From Turbatrix aceti (taxonomy: Eukaryota; Nematoda; Chromadorea; Rhabditida; Panagrolaimidae): a stretch of DNA of 64,000 nt. The position numbers and the translations under genes are program-made. Below the pieces are notes generated by a model. It was given only the letters and a program-made list of their open reading frames with translations. It was not told the DNA's origin and did not search any database. This document shows, piece by piece, positions 1 through 11,438 of the stretch. Position 1 is the stretch's first letter. The number at the start of each line of letters is the position of its first letter. The DNA is taken from assembly GCA_963969345.1 (NCBI GenBank), contig OZ017769.1, positions 6,141,725 to 6,205,724 on the forward strand, read 5' to 3'.

Positions 1-779
1 CGGAATCTAATCAATTCCAGCCTCGCTTGGGGCATTGTCCTAAGGGGACACCAATTCACGAAATTTAATCCCCTTTCGGAGGCAGTCGTCCGAGTTGCTC
101 TGCCGGGCTTCCTTCTCCTGTGCCGGTCGCAATGGCATGACTCTCATCAATATTTCACATTGCTTTGGGGTATTATCCCCTGCCTGGAAGCCCTGCAAAC
201 TTTGTTGTTGTTGTTTGCATAGGAGGCGTCGGGTGTCGATAAGGCGGTATCTATCGATCGTACGTACACGGTGTTATGTATGTTGTCGGCTGCAACAGCC
301 CGCGTAGTCCCCCGCGAATGAGATATTCATTCGAGCGCCTAATGGACGGCATGCCGGAGATGGCATGACAGCCACCGGCACACGGCAGCGCTGCCGTGTG
401 CCGCTGACGGCAGAGGACCGGCTGACTGGCCTGGCCATCTTCCATTTTCTTCGTCTGTCCATTTCTGCTATAGAATTCTTGCTGATGATTATTTGGCCGA
501 CTGGACGCAGGTCTCATAGAGTTTCCTTCACCCTAACGATGTTTTTGATTTGGTCGTGTCGTTTGGGGAAAAAACATAGCCTTTTTCTTCCTCGACAGCA
601 CCGGCGTGTCGTGCAGCTGTCGTTTGTAGTCCCAGGTCCCTCCCGCCCATCCGGCAATCGGCAATCGATTCGTCATTCGTACCCAACGGCCGTGTCGGAT
701 TAGTGCGTTCGAATCAAACGCTTCAATCGGCATACGTCATCGATAACAAATTTCTGATTCATTCAGATTTCAGAACACC
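1..779. other. non-coding stretch upstream of the TRPA-like cluster
   Basis: I see no convincing exon here. Short open frames on both strands lack splice partners and family similarity. The stretch ends with an acceptor-like CAG at 771-773, seven bases before the first start codon, which is where a spliced leader or a 5' UTR intron would join. Confidence 0.5.
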
Positions 780-2666
780 ATGACCGACCTATCGGCCGAA
801 AAACCGGATCCCGAAAAACAACTGCTGCCCAGAGAAAACAAGAACAGGTAAGCGAAGCTTAAATCGATTTGTAAAACCTAAAAAACACCTTCCGGGACTT
901 TAGCATCACGCTGGAAGATTGCAACAAGAACACGCTCTTCTTCGACGACAAAGAGAACGACAGAGCCATCTACGTTTTCAACTACCACGATTTCAATATC
1001 AACCGATTCAGCTTGAAGAAACTGCGCGATGCGAATCGGTGGAACGTCATCAAGCACCCCATCGTGCTCAACTACGTCAACGAGATTCTGCTGGAGTCGG
1101 CGTGGATGTACACGGTCCACATCGTGACGTACTTTTTCTTCCTATTCATGCTCTATTCGTACATCCATACAAAGCCGAACATGGTGAACAACAGCATCGT
1201 GACGATTCTTGTGATTTTCTTCATCCTCGGCGTCGTCAGCAAGGCGAAGCTCAAGACGCTTCGGGATAACTGCCAGAGGATCAGCCCGCTCTTTACGATT
1301 TCATATGTGCTCACTTTTCTGTGCTACATCGTCGTGCTGTTTTTCGTTTGGACGCCGTATTTGTTCAATTTTGACGACTACGATATCGAAACCAAGGTGA
1401 GTCATAAACAGGGATGGGCAAACAGCTGTGTTTTTGTTCGCGAACGAAAATGAAAGAACGTCGAACAAACTTTTTTACTTATTTGTGCGAAATTTTGTTT
1501 TCCTGATTTAAAAAAGTGAAAAATTGGGTATTCCACATTTTTCGCTCTGAGAGTCATCTCCAATTTTTGTTCATTTGTTCTGTTCTGAAAATTTAATCTT
1601 GTTCACGAACGAACGCGAACAAATAAATTTAAACAAATCTGTTCGCGAACGAACGCGAACGCTAACAATAAAAATGCAATTTGTAAACTTCGGCTTCAGA
1701 GAGCGATTTCCTGGATGCTGCCAATCGTCGCGATCATCATGTCATGGATCCAGTGCCTGCACGTGCTGCGCAAGGCGCCCTGCGGTCCTTACATCATGAT
1801 GATGACCAAGATCCTGAAGAGCTTCCTCGACACGACGATTATCTGGGTGCCGACGCTGCTGTGCTTCGCCTTCTGTTTCCAGCTCGTCATGCGCGACAGC
1901 GGCACCCATCCCTGGGACGACCCCATCATCGCTAACTCGTCAGCCTCGCTGCTCATGTCTCTCTTTCAGTCGTTCACCAAGACTTCCGCCATGATGATCG
2001 GTGAAGTCGAGGCCAACGACATCCTTGAGCTCCGCGACTGGATCCCCAACTTGCTGCTCATCGTCTTTGAAATTATCACTGTCATCCTTCTCATGAATCT
2101 CATGGTAAGTCGTTCGCGTGCTTTTCTCACTCTCAAAAAGTCCGTTTCAGATATCCCTCGCCGTCGGCGACGTCAACGAACTGCGCGCTTCCGCTGAGGA
2201 CCGTCGTCTTCGCGTCAAGACCAACTACGTTATCGAAGTTCTCCACTTTTCCGAATTCCTGTGTTCGTGTACTTTGCCGCTCTACAAAAAGAAGGCGAAT
2301 AACATTGTCGTCGTCAGCCGCAACCCCGAGGACGGCATTTTCTCGCTGACCAAGCCCCTCACAGGTCGTGCCACGTTTGGTGCCAGACCGGTCGTGGACA
2401 ACAAGACGTACGATCTCACACTCAACGCGGAGGACGTTCAGCTGGAGACGTCGAACATCGACTCCACTCTCGATCGTCTGACCGTGCTCGGCGTCAAGAA
2501 TGCCATCCTGCGCGTCGTCGAGACGAACGGCAGCGGCATAGCTACTGTCACCAAGGAGGAGTTCCGCAAAGAGCTTCAGGGACTCCGCGACACAGAATCC
2601 TGCGTGAGGAAGTACAAGCGATGGCTCATCGGCGTGAACTGGAGAGCTTTTGTTCCTGTCAGGTAA
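780..2666 (+). CDS. TRPA-type cation channel without ankyrin repeats, copy 1
   Basis: Four exons (780-847, 904-1396, 1700-2104, 2151-2666) give about 493 residues. Hydrophobic segments begin after an N-terminal stretch of ~90 residues, consistent with S1-S6. The region around S4-S5 (SWIQCLHVL, PCGPYIMMMTKIL) and the pore (SFTKTSAMMIGEVE) resemble TRPA channels. The end of S6 carries the TRPA-like run VILLMNLMISLAVGDVNELR, split by a 46-bp intron. TRPA proteins usually have a long array of ankyrin repeats before S1; here the gene starts only ~90 residues before S1. A poly(A) signal AATAAA lies at 2705. The 303-bp intron at 1397-1699 contains repeat sequence. Permeation and activators cannot be told from sequence. 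The class is fairly sure and the exact subfamily is not. Confidence 0.75.
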
Positions 2667-3132
2667 TAATCGAATACTGCCCTTTTTACAATTTTTTGCA
2701 TTGAAATAAATGATTTTTTCACCAGGGCATTTATTTGACCGTTGCCGGAGGTGTTTCAATTCGGTACATACACCATTCGAGAAGGCGGGGTTTATAACGG
2801 GGAAAAAGATTTTCCTTGGCGAGATGTTTTACGAGGCGGTAAACATACGTCATTTTGATCGGTGATTGCTTGTTCCCGAGAAATTCGAGTTCCCTTTTCA
2901 TCCATATGTTGAGCTCAATCATCTATAGTTATTTTTCGCGTCGAAACCATCGACTGGATGCGACAATACGGTATTCGCGTCAAGAGCACTTTGGACGTGC
3001 GACCGACTCAAAACGCTGTCTCAAAACGAAAGTAAATTCGAAGCGAAAAATAAGAATACGGTACCGATTACGTGCAAAATTACAATGCGTGTGAACGTAA
3101 TTGCCACCGTAAAAGAAGTACGAACTGCTGAA
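2667..3132. other. spacer between TRPA-like copies 1 and 2
   Basis: The spacer holds the poly(A) signal of copy 1 (AATAAA at 2705-2710) and no recognisable exon. At ~466 bp it is longer than a typical nematode intercistronic spacer, so copy 2 may have its own promoter. Confidence 0.45.
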
Positions 3133-5229
3133 ATGACAGACAGTATCGTCATTTATCGTGCGATGACGTAAGTTTTTTTCCTGTTTTGTTTTCCGTTGTT
3201 TTATCACACAGTTGCAGCGCACCAAGCGGCGACGGCATCATTGATGAAAACTACTGCAACAGTAAAACCAAGGTGTTCCGGGACGATTACCAGACCGTGT
3301 TCATCTTTCGCTACAACAAAATTAGTTTAGATACATTCCAAATGGGGGTTGAGCTGCAGAATCTCAAGGACACCAAGCGGTGGGATCTCGTACAGCACCC
3401 GTTCCTGCTCAACATCATCGACCAGGTCATGCTGAAGTGCGTTTTTCTCAGCATTGCGCACATCGGGGCCTACTACCTCATCATGCTGTTCCTCTACGTC
3501 GTTTTCTACCAGAATTTTGTTGTTATTGATACGTGCACGACCGTAGGCGTTATTCTTGCTCTGAGCGTCTTTCTCATCAGTATGTCTGTCATCAATCGGT
3601 GTATGAAGTGCCTGGATTGCAAGAGGCACATGAAAGCGAACGCTAAGGATTCAGAACCGCCTTCAGAAGGCCGTTTGGAAAGTAGGCGGCGTCCAAGAGG
3701 TTTGTGGATTGATAGGCGGGTGTATGCATGCAAAGGATATAAACCATAAAAATTCTAGCAAACAAAAGACCGGCATCGGGACCGTGCACGAAAACTATGC
3801 GTTGTGCCGTGCGATGGGGTTCAGCGGCGGTTCTCGGATTATTCATCTTCCTGGCGATGTGGAGGTTTCTCCCCGCCCGTAATCTCGTCTGCACATCGAG
3901 TCCCTTACCCATACAACGCGTGGTCATCCTCAGCGGCATGATGACAGCCTGGTGGAGGTGTCTGAAGGCGCTCTACATGTCCCCGAGTGGAAAGTACGTT
4001 GTCATGCTTCGCGAAATCGCCAAGAGTTTCGTCAAGGTGAGTTTCTGTTTTTTACGTGCTTTTTCGCTTACACGCTCGATTTTCAGACCAGCGTGATCTT
4101 CGTGCCGACGCTTATGTGCTTTTCCTTCTCCTTCCAGCTTCTCACGCAGTACAGCGGCGAACCGCCCTGGGACAACACGAATAGGACGAATCCGCAGAAA
4201 AAACAATTTCAGGACAATCTGATTCAGATGCTGCAGATGGCGACGAAGACTTCTGCAATGATGGTTGGCGAAATCACGACCAAGGACGTTCTCGCGCTCA
4301 ACAGCTGGCTTCTCAACTGTGTATTTGTGTTTTTCGTCATCTTTACGGTTATCATTCTCATGAATTTGGTGGTGAGTGTCAAAAATTTTCAATTTCGTGC
4401 TAGATTGTTATAAAAATTCGAAAATAACGTACAAAAAAACACTGCACTCTTTACCCATTTTTTGAATCATTTTTGCTTCCATGAAATTTTTTTCGATATT
4501 TAAAAAAAAATTTTGTTATGCTTTTTATATTTTTTTTGCGATGTGGAAAATCTTGGCCCGGGCCGACAAAAAATCGGTCTTGGTGACGTATGCGCCCTAT
4601 TTCAGGTGTCAATCGCGGTGGGCGACGTAAACGAGCTGCGTCGAACATCCGAGCGAGTTCTCATAAAATATCGAACAACTTTTGTGATCAACATTCTGAC
4701 CTTCTTGTGCCCGTGGTTTGACTGCTGTGGATACATCGATTTTAAAAAGTTTAACAACTGTCTGCAGATCACACGCTGTAACGGCGTCGTTCGATCCTGC
4801 TACGTCAAATTTGACTGGAACGAGTTCACCTTTGAGAACAATGCCCCCAAAACGTTCCACGTTTTCATGCAGGGCAACGTCGCCTTCGAAAACAACCAAG
4901 ACTTGTCTGAAGGAAGTTTTCTTGTCAAAATGGTCAAACCAGGGGTTGATCCTCTTCCGTGTCTCCCTCTACCTCTAGAGGTGCCAGAAAACGCTCTCGA
5001 GGGACCCGAAGAAGGCCTGGAAACCGCGGTGGAAGGCGATGACTCGGAAAAGTATTTTCCACCTGAAAAACTCGGGCTGAGATTAAAAAGGTGGTTTGTC
5101 GGCGTCAACTGGATGAACGTTGCCTATCCCGATTCGCCGACCATGCAGTACGTCGTCCCCGGCAGACGACCTCACCTGGCGACCGCGCATTACCGGAATA
5201 ACATCTTGCACGACATCGCAAACCACTGA
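3133..5229 (+). CDS. TRPA-type cation channel without ankyrin repeats, copy 2
   Basis: Five exons (3133-3167, 3212-3681, 3759-4036, 4087-4371, 4606-5229) give about 563 residues, with phases matching at every junction. It parallels copies 1 and 3 throughout: HPFLLNIIDQ before S1, FVPTLMCFSFSFQL in S5, ATKTSAMMVGEI in the pore, and MNLVVSIAVGDVNELR after S6. It is the most diverged copy: the S2-S3 region is reduced and basic, and the cytoplasmic tail is longer with acidic residues. The conserved final block KRWFVGVNW matches the tail of the other copies. The 77-bp intron at 3682-3758 was inferred from phase and alignment, and is the least certain junction. The first exon (12 residues) is short and unsupported by similarity. 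Confidence 0.65.
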
Positions 5230-5365
5230 TGTGAGAATTCATTCAATTCATATCGCGCTCGTCGTTTTTTTCTAAAAATTCAAATTTCAATTTCGTTCAA
5301 ACAGTTTTCCATAACAGTGTTTATAAAGCTCCATAAACTCTATTCACGCCAACACAAACCCCAGA
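5230..5365 (+). promoter_or_regulatory. short intercistronic spacer with acceptor-like sites
   Basis: Only 136 bp separate the stop of copy 2 from the ATG of copy 3 on the same strand. The spacer is U-rich and has CAG sites at about 5302, 5315 and 5364. This spacing and composition match nematode operons, where the downstream cistron receives an SL2-type leader. Operon status is inferred. Confidence 0.4.
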
Positions 5366-7087
5366 ATGCAGATGGAAGGCATCGACCCGGCGGCGGCCCT
5401 CACTTTGGAATGGTGCAACCAAAACACACTCTTCTTCCGCGACGAGGAACGCGACCGACTCGTCTTTGTCTTCAACTACGCGTCTACCAACGTGGCTTCA
5501 GCCCTTTCGTGGATGTCGATCAAGGACCTGAAGCACGCCAAGAAGTGGAACGTCGCCAAGCACCCCTTCGTGCTCAACTACATCGACAACGTGCTCCTCC
5601 GCTGCGCCGGCACCTACACGGCCCATGCTTTTGGCTTCTTCACCTTCCTCATGGCTCTGTACACTTTCGTGCTCACAGAGATCAATGTCTGGAGCAACAC
5701 TGTCGTTACGGTGCTCATTGCGCTTTTTGTTCTCTCGCTGGTGATCAAGCTTATTCTCAAGGTTCGTCGGGAGCATACGATCTGTCTTAGTATCCCTTTT
5801 TACGCTTCTTTTGTGCTGGCACTCACCACGTACGTGCTGACTTTGATGTACGCCTGGCTGCCTGTCTTCGTCAGGGTCGAGAACTACGATGTAGGTTGAT
5901 TTTTGAATTCTTAACAGGTTGGCGAACGTTCTCGTTTGTTCGTGTTCGTTTGCGAACAGATTTTACCCATCTTTGATTCTGAAGCACGCACAATTTTTTT
6001 TTAATTTTTCAGCGAACCGTTTTCTGGATGCTGGCGATGGTAGCGATCATGACGTCCTGGGTTCAGTGTTTGCTGGTGCTGCGCAAATCGCCGTGCGGGC
6101 TCTACGTCATGATGATGACCAAGATCCTGAAAAGTTTCGCTCACGTTCGTTTTTTTTAAATTTTATCCGGCCATTGAATCAACTTCGGTTGTTTTTTTCA
6201 GACAACGATAATCTGGGTACCGACGCTCATCTGCTTCACGTTTTCCTTCCAACTCGTGATGCAGAACAGCGGCCAGGCCCCGTGGGACGATATGGACCCG
6301 TCCAACTCCTCCGCCGTGTCATTTTTCACGATGCTCCAGGCGATCACCAAGACTTCAGCGATGATGATCGGGGACCTGGCCACCAACGACATCCTCAACC
6401 GCCACGAGTGGCTCGCCAATCTGATCTTTGTCGTCTTCGAGATCGTCAACGTCATTTTGCTCATGAATCTCATGGTTTGTAGCACTTTTGTGCACCCAAA
6501 AACGCGCAAATTCTGTCTTTCAGGTGTCAATCGCGGTCGGCGACGTCAGCGAGCTCCGGACCTCTGCCGAAGACAGAATCCTTAGAATCAAGATCAACTA
6601 CGTCATCGAGATGCTCCACTACCTCGAGGTCTTCTACGACTTCAGTCCCGAGCAGGCGTGCATACACAACGCGATCGTCATCTCCCGCCGCGACAAAAAA
6701 GCCTTTTCAGCGACATGCTCGCTGGCCTGGGAAACATTGGCGTCCGTGCCGCCCAACGAGAAGGCCTACCACCTGACACTCACTGCCGACGAGATGCGCT
6801 GCAACTTTGAGGACTCCAGTGACCTGGCCAAACTGGTCAAGCTCGGAAACATCGACGTCCAACTCTCCGAGGTCGTCGGCAACGGCATGCACGTGGTCAC
6901 CTGTCCGGAGCTCCTCGAAACGCTGTGCAGCCTCAAAAACCGTGAGTCCTGCTACAAAAAGTACGCCCGATGGCTCATAGGCGTCGACTGGAGGGGCATG
7001 TTTGCGCCGAAGGGGCAGACGGTCACCTACCTCAGCTCCGCAGCCGCCAGGGGGTTCCGCGTGCTGCACAGCACAAATGGAAGGTGA
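5366..7087 (+). CDS. TRPA-type cation channel without ankyrin repeats, copy 3
   Basis: Four exons (5366-5890, 6013-6144, 6202-6474, 6524-7087) give about 497 residues. It is closest to copy 1: KHPFVLNYIDN before S1, MTSWVQCLLVLRKSPCG in S4, AITKTSAMMIGDLA in the pore, and MNLMVSIAVGDVSELR after S6. The donor at 6145 is the weaker GTTCGT and the one at 6475 is GTTTGT; phases are right at both. There is no room for ankyrin repeats upstream, because the previous gene ends 136 bp away. That makes the loss of repeats clear for this copy. It converges on the kinase gene, with stops 123 bp apart. Confidence 0.75.
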
Positions 7088-7210
7088 AATCGTTCCAAAA
7101 AGAAAAAAGAACACCGCTGGTTTTTTTTCCATTGTTTATTGTTACCACGTCACTCTGTTCTAAGTGGAATACATCTGCAAGCGAGTTTCTGAATTTGTTT
7201 GTGAGCCAGT

Positions 7211-9413
7211 TCAATTTTTGGAGTATTTCGCAGCCCAGTTGGTCCGTCCCCCGGTCGTTGTAAAAGTTGGCGAGTCAGTTTGAATATTATTTTCGTTGGC
7301 AAGGAAGCTCTTGGATCCAAATGACGGCACGTACCCTGAAAATTTTCGCTGTGAGAGTCGGTCGGGAGGCGAAAAGTGCGCTTACCGTAAGCGTATTCAA
7401 AGCGCGCTTGCACAGAGTTCCTGGGGCCACCCTGGACGTTGGCCGAGGGCCTCGTCGTCCTGATCGACGAATTTGGATTGGCTTTGTTGTTGCCGTTTTC
7501 GTTTTTTATCAGGCCTAAAAACATGTATTTTTAGGCGGTTTCAAGAAACATTTTCGGCTTACCAGGCACGTAGCGAGACTTTGCGAGGTAAATGTCCTTG
7601 GCCGTGGTTTTCTTGGCACTTGTCCGGTTCGTTCTGTCGAACAGCGTGCTTTTTTCGGAGGATTCGTTCCTGCAAATGGGAAAAAATCATTGGCGAGGTT
7701 AAACTTGGTTTGAAATTATTATAATTGTCAGTTGGTTATTAGAAACTTCAGAAACAGTTAAAACGAGAAAAAACGTCAGAAATCCCGAAAAAAAGTATGT
7801 TAGCGTGAAAAAACTCGAAATAGCAAGTACAGAAAAGTTTTTCAAAGTCACCAGTGAAAGAAGTGAAACCCACGACAGTTTTGGGAGGGCTTTGCCGCCG
7901 GACTGCCTGCGCAAGGTCCGCGTCTCGGCAGAGGGATGGCGGCCCCGACGATTCACACCACTGCTCCCCCCGCCACGGCCCGTAGCGCCCGTAGATCCAG
8001 ATCCACCACTACCACCACCACGACCACCACCACCACCAGAAAGGAGAGGAGCGTTCTTGGAAATTTTTCGGGCAGGACCACCGCTTCTCAGCGGAATAGG
8101 ATCGTACGTCGGAGGTGAAATTGTCTTGCTCAGCGGCAGGTTGCGGTTGATGACGCGCATTGATCCGTCCCTCGGCGCGGATGTCTTGGTTTCAGAAGAC
8201 GAGTTGGAATCGTTGGGCTCGGGGACTGTCGTTGCTTTGGGACCGTTGACTTTCTTCGCGACGACGAGTTTCGAGTCGGACTGGGTCGAGTTGGCAGAAT
8301 GCTTGCGCGCTGTCGACGTTACCGGCTGCGACGTCGACGGCGCTCCGAGTTTTTGATTTACTTGGAAGTATTTGTACTTGAGGCTCTGAAAATCCACAGT
8401 CATCAGCAAACGAAAAACATTCCGTGGCACTCACATTGACAGCGGACGGTCTTTTCTCCGGCGCCCAAAGCATCATATCGAGCATGAGTGCCATTCCATC
8501 AGCGGACGCAGTATTGACGATGGAGTCCAAAGGCACCCCACTGCACTGCTGAAATCGGAAATTCATAGCGGCAGCCAGGCGGTAGCCCTCGGGCCAGGTT
8601 TCTTTCGTGGGCGTGCCCATGATGGTCAGGATCTTGAAAATCTGATCCAGCTCACTCGTGCCCGGGAAGAGCGGTCGCAGCATGTAGAGCTCGGCCATGA
8701 TGCATCCGAGAGCCCAGAGATCGATCGGACTATTGTAATTCGTCGAGCGGAGCAGGATCTCCGGCGCCCTGTACCATCGCGTCGAGACGTAATCCGTAAA
8801 AGGCGGTCTCGAACGGATTTCTCGTGCAAGGCCAAAATCAGCGATTTTGACCAGCTCGGTGCCGTTGCACATTATGTTTTCTGGTTTCATGTCTCTATGG
8901 AAGAATCCTGCAATTCATTGGTCAGTTAGTTCACTGCGCGGGGCCCAGGAAAACAACGCTTACCGTTCTTATGCATATAAGCGAGTCCCTGAAGGATCTG
9001 GTAGATTATATTGCGGATGACTGATTCTGGGAAGTACCGGTCCCTGAAAAAGCTCACTAACAACACGCGCGAGATGTTTTCACCTCCCACCTGTCCTTCA
9101 TGAGCTCGTAGAGGTTCTCCTGCATAAATTCAAAGACAAAATAGAGAATATCGTTCTCGCGAATCACCTCGCGCAACTTTATAATGTTGGGATGGTTGAG
9201 TTTCTTGAGTGACTTCACCTCGCGCAGGTTCATCGCCTCGTCCCACGAGTAGAACTTTTTCTTCATCCGCTTGATGGCCACGACGTCGCCCGTGTCGATC
9301 TTGCGCGCCAGCGATACCTCGCCGAACGTGCCGTCGCCGACGCGCTTCGTGAAGCGGTAGCGATCAGCCAGCGTCTGGCCCGCCACCGCGGACGTCGCCG
9401 GCGTCGATTGCAT
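7211..9413 (-). CDS. dyf-5: MAK/ICK-type serine/threonine kinase (DYF-5-like)
   Basis: Seven exons (9091-9413, 8964-9043, 8435-8907, 7874-8385, 7563-7669, 7386-7514, 7211-7335) give 582 residues with consistent phases. The kinase domain has the glycine loop VGDGTFGEV, the lysine [20 protein letters not shown] and the MAK-type activation motif TDY before [10 protein letters not shown]. After it come a Ser/Gly-rich linker and the short conserved C-terminal blocks of MAK kinases: SRYVPG, YVPSFG and [10 protein letters not shown]. These blocks fixed the last three exons. In C. elegans DYF-5 acts in ciliated sensory neurons, limiting cilium length and controlling kinesin-2 motors. That role is carried over by family membership and not shown here. 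The symbol assumes orthology. Confidence 0.9.
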
Positions 9414-10244
9414 GACCCCGGCGGCTCAGTTGATCATGCGACCGCTGCGCAGTGCCTAGCCCTTACCCGTGGACCGAGACGCACCTGCCTGAAACTTTGC
9501 ACTACAACAATCGCGTGAGAGTTAACGGTGGTCGTGGTCGACGAAGACATCGTGCCAACAAAGGCGTGAACGACTTAGAGGGGGCGACGTGAGCCAAGGC
9601 AAACCAATGTCGCAGGTGCACCTCAATTGGCACAGCACGGTGACTGGACTGCCAACGGGGCACCGCAGAGCTAAACGCAAGAGACCGGCAGGAAAATCCC
9701 GTTTTGGGAACAATAACCGAAAAGCGAAAAATGTCCTGGTGCTACTTCTGCGACCAAGTCAGTTATTTCGCGTCGAAGATTTCAGCACCCACCGCATCTC
9801 GCCTGGTTGGCCGTAGAAAAGTCGCCACTGGCAACGGAAGGGAAAGACAGGCGCGCGTGCGTTCGTCCAGGGCCAGGGAACATGACAACGGTTTTCTGCG
9901 CGGCAGTTCTGTTCGGTGCCGTGCGACCAGGGACTGCCCGCAGCCGACGCGCCACGGCGTTCCGCTCTCAGGACGCCGACAGCAGCCTGAGAGCCGTGAC
10001 ACGCGGGCGGAGGGACCCGCAGGTCGTAAAAGGCTATTCCCGGTGTCGCCATGTCTTCGCGTGCCGTGCGCGGCTCATATCAATCCAATCGCCCTTTTTA
10101 CGACGCCAAAAAGGTGTCAAAAGGGGGCATATCGCTTTTTCCAGCTTCTGGGCATTCGGGGATGAATAAAAATGAGCAATGTTAATTTCTGGCACCTGCC
10201 GAGTACGCCAGGGAGTTTTTTTTGTGGGTTGAATCGTTCCAAAA
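9414..10244. other. divergent promoter region, kinase and phosphatase-like gene
   Basis: This is about 830 bp between two divergently transcribed start codons. I looked by eye for an RFX-type X-box upstream of the kinase, expected for a cilium gene, and found no convincing match. No exon is evident. Confidence 0.45.
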
Positions 10245-11438
10245 ATGCCGAACAGGAAGAAACCAGTAGCGCAAGGGAAACACTCCCCACACCCGAAGCC
10301 GCCCGATATATGCTCCGTCGAAACCGACACCTCCGTCGACTCCGGGTCAAACAGTAACTCGAGAGGCTCAAACAAAACATTAACTTCAGTGACGTAGGAC
10401 GCCTCATAAATGATTCATTCAACCATGCTGGGTTTCAGAATGCCGTCCGCATGGTCCGTGCGGGGGCGTCTGGCTCTAGGACCGGGTTCAGATGCCCGGA
10501 GGTCCGACCGATGCATTTTGATCGTGCGCAACTCGGAGGACGCTGGAAAAATCTTTGCCAATTGGACGCAGAAAAGTTTTGTTAACGGCGAGTACAAGCG
10601 GTATAGTAACGGTTGTACTGTAACTCTTTGATGGAATTTACGATTTCAGCACAAATATGAACCTGCCGGAAAATGTGCCTTCGCGCATCGATCCGGCACA
10701 GGCGTTCGCGAGGGATCCGCCCTTGACCGAAGTCGGGGCTTTTCTGGCCGAAAATATGGGTTCGGCTATCGCTGAAGCAGGTGTATCGTTCACGGCAATC
10801 TACACGTCCCCTGCACTCAGGTGCATCCAGACAGCGCAGAATCTGCTCAAATGTCAGCCAAAAAATTCGTCTACAATGATTTGCGTCGAGCCCGGATTGT
10901 TTGAATACAACGGATCGGACAGTGTTCACAACGTGCCGCTTTTCATGACGAAGGACGAACTGCGGACCAACAAGTTTTCCATCGACGGCGCTTACAAGCC
11001 GCACACCGATTTGCAGCACCTTTATGGACTCACTTCTGAAAGCATTATCGGTTTCTACGAACGACAAGCCAAAGTTAGTTCTCTCAAATGCGTGCATTCA
11101 GTCAGAAACCACTACTTCAGCTTCTGAGCTCTCTGATGGCAAAACACCCTTCCGGAACCGTGCTCGTGGTAACGCACGCAATAACGATGCACGCTCTTGT
11201 ACGGGCTCTGCTGCGTACCAGGCGCCCTGCATCCGTGACAGACACCCACAGGGTATCCTTCTACTACCCCTACTGCACGGGAATCGTCTTCGAACCCTCC
11301 GCGCAAGTCCCCCAGCGATGGCGGATCGCGCCCAATCTCCTGCCTCACTTCAACGCTTCCTTCTTCGCTAACCGCTTCAACCAGGCCTTCGTGCAGCACA
11401 TGCACGCGTCCAGCGATCTTTCGGGCCCGACTGGCTAA
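10245..11438 (+). CDS. histidine-phosphatase-fold protein, catalytic His replaced
   Basis: Four exons (10245-10393, 10439-10600, 10650-11073, 11121-11438) give 350 residues. The first ~50 residues are polar and Ser/Asn-rich. The rest resembles the phosphoglycerate-mutase-like domain of UBASH3/TULA proteins: CILIVRNSED at the first strand, YTSPALRCIQTAQ with the conserved Arg, a glutamate-containing PGLFEY, and VLVVTHAITMHAL with the second catalytic His. In active members the first motif is R-H-G and its His is phosphorylated; here it reads R-N-S. The protein is therefore probably catalytically dead or altered. A start at 10440, right after a TTTCAG, is a possible alternative, but the upstream exon joins it in phase. 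Confidence 0.7.

Noticed and set aside
2133..2759. 208-codon open frame on the minus strand
   Set aside because: It is antisense to the last exon of TRPA-like copy 1, which has clear family similarity and splice sites. The antisense frame has neither.
9414..9700. RFX-type X-box upstream of the dyf-5-like kinase
   Set aside because: Expected for a ciliary gene, but no stretch fits the inverted-repeat consensus well enough to call.
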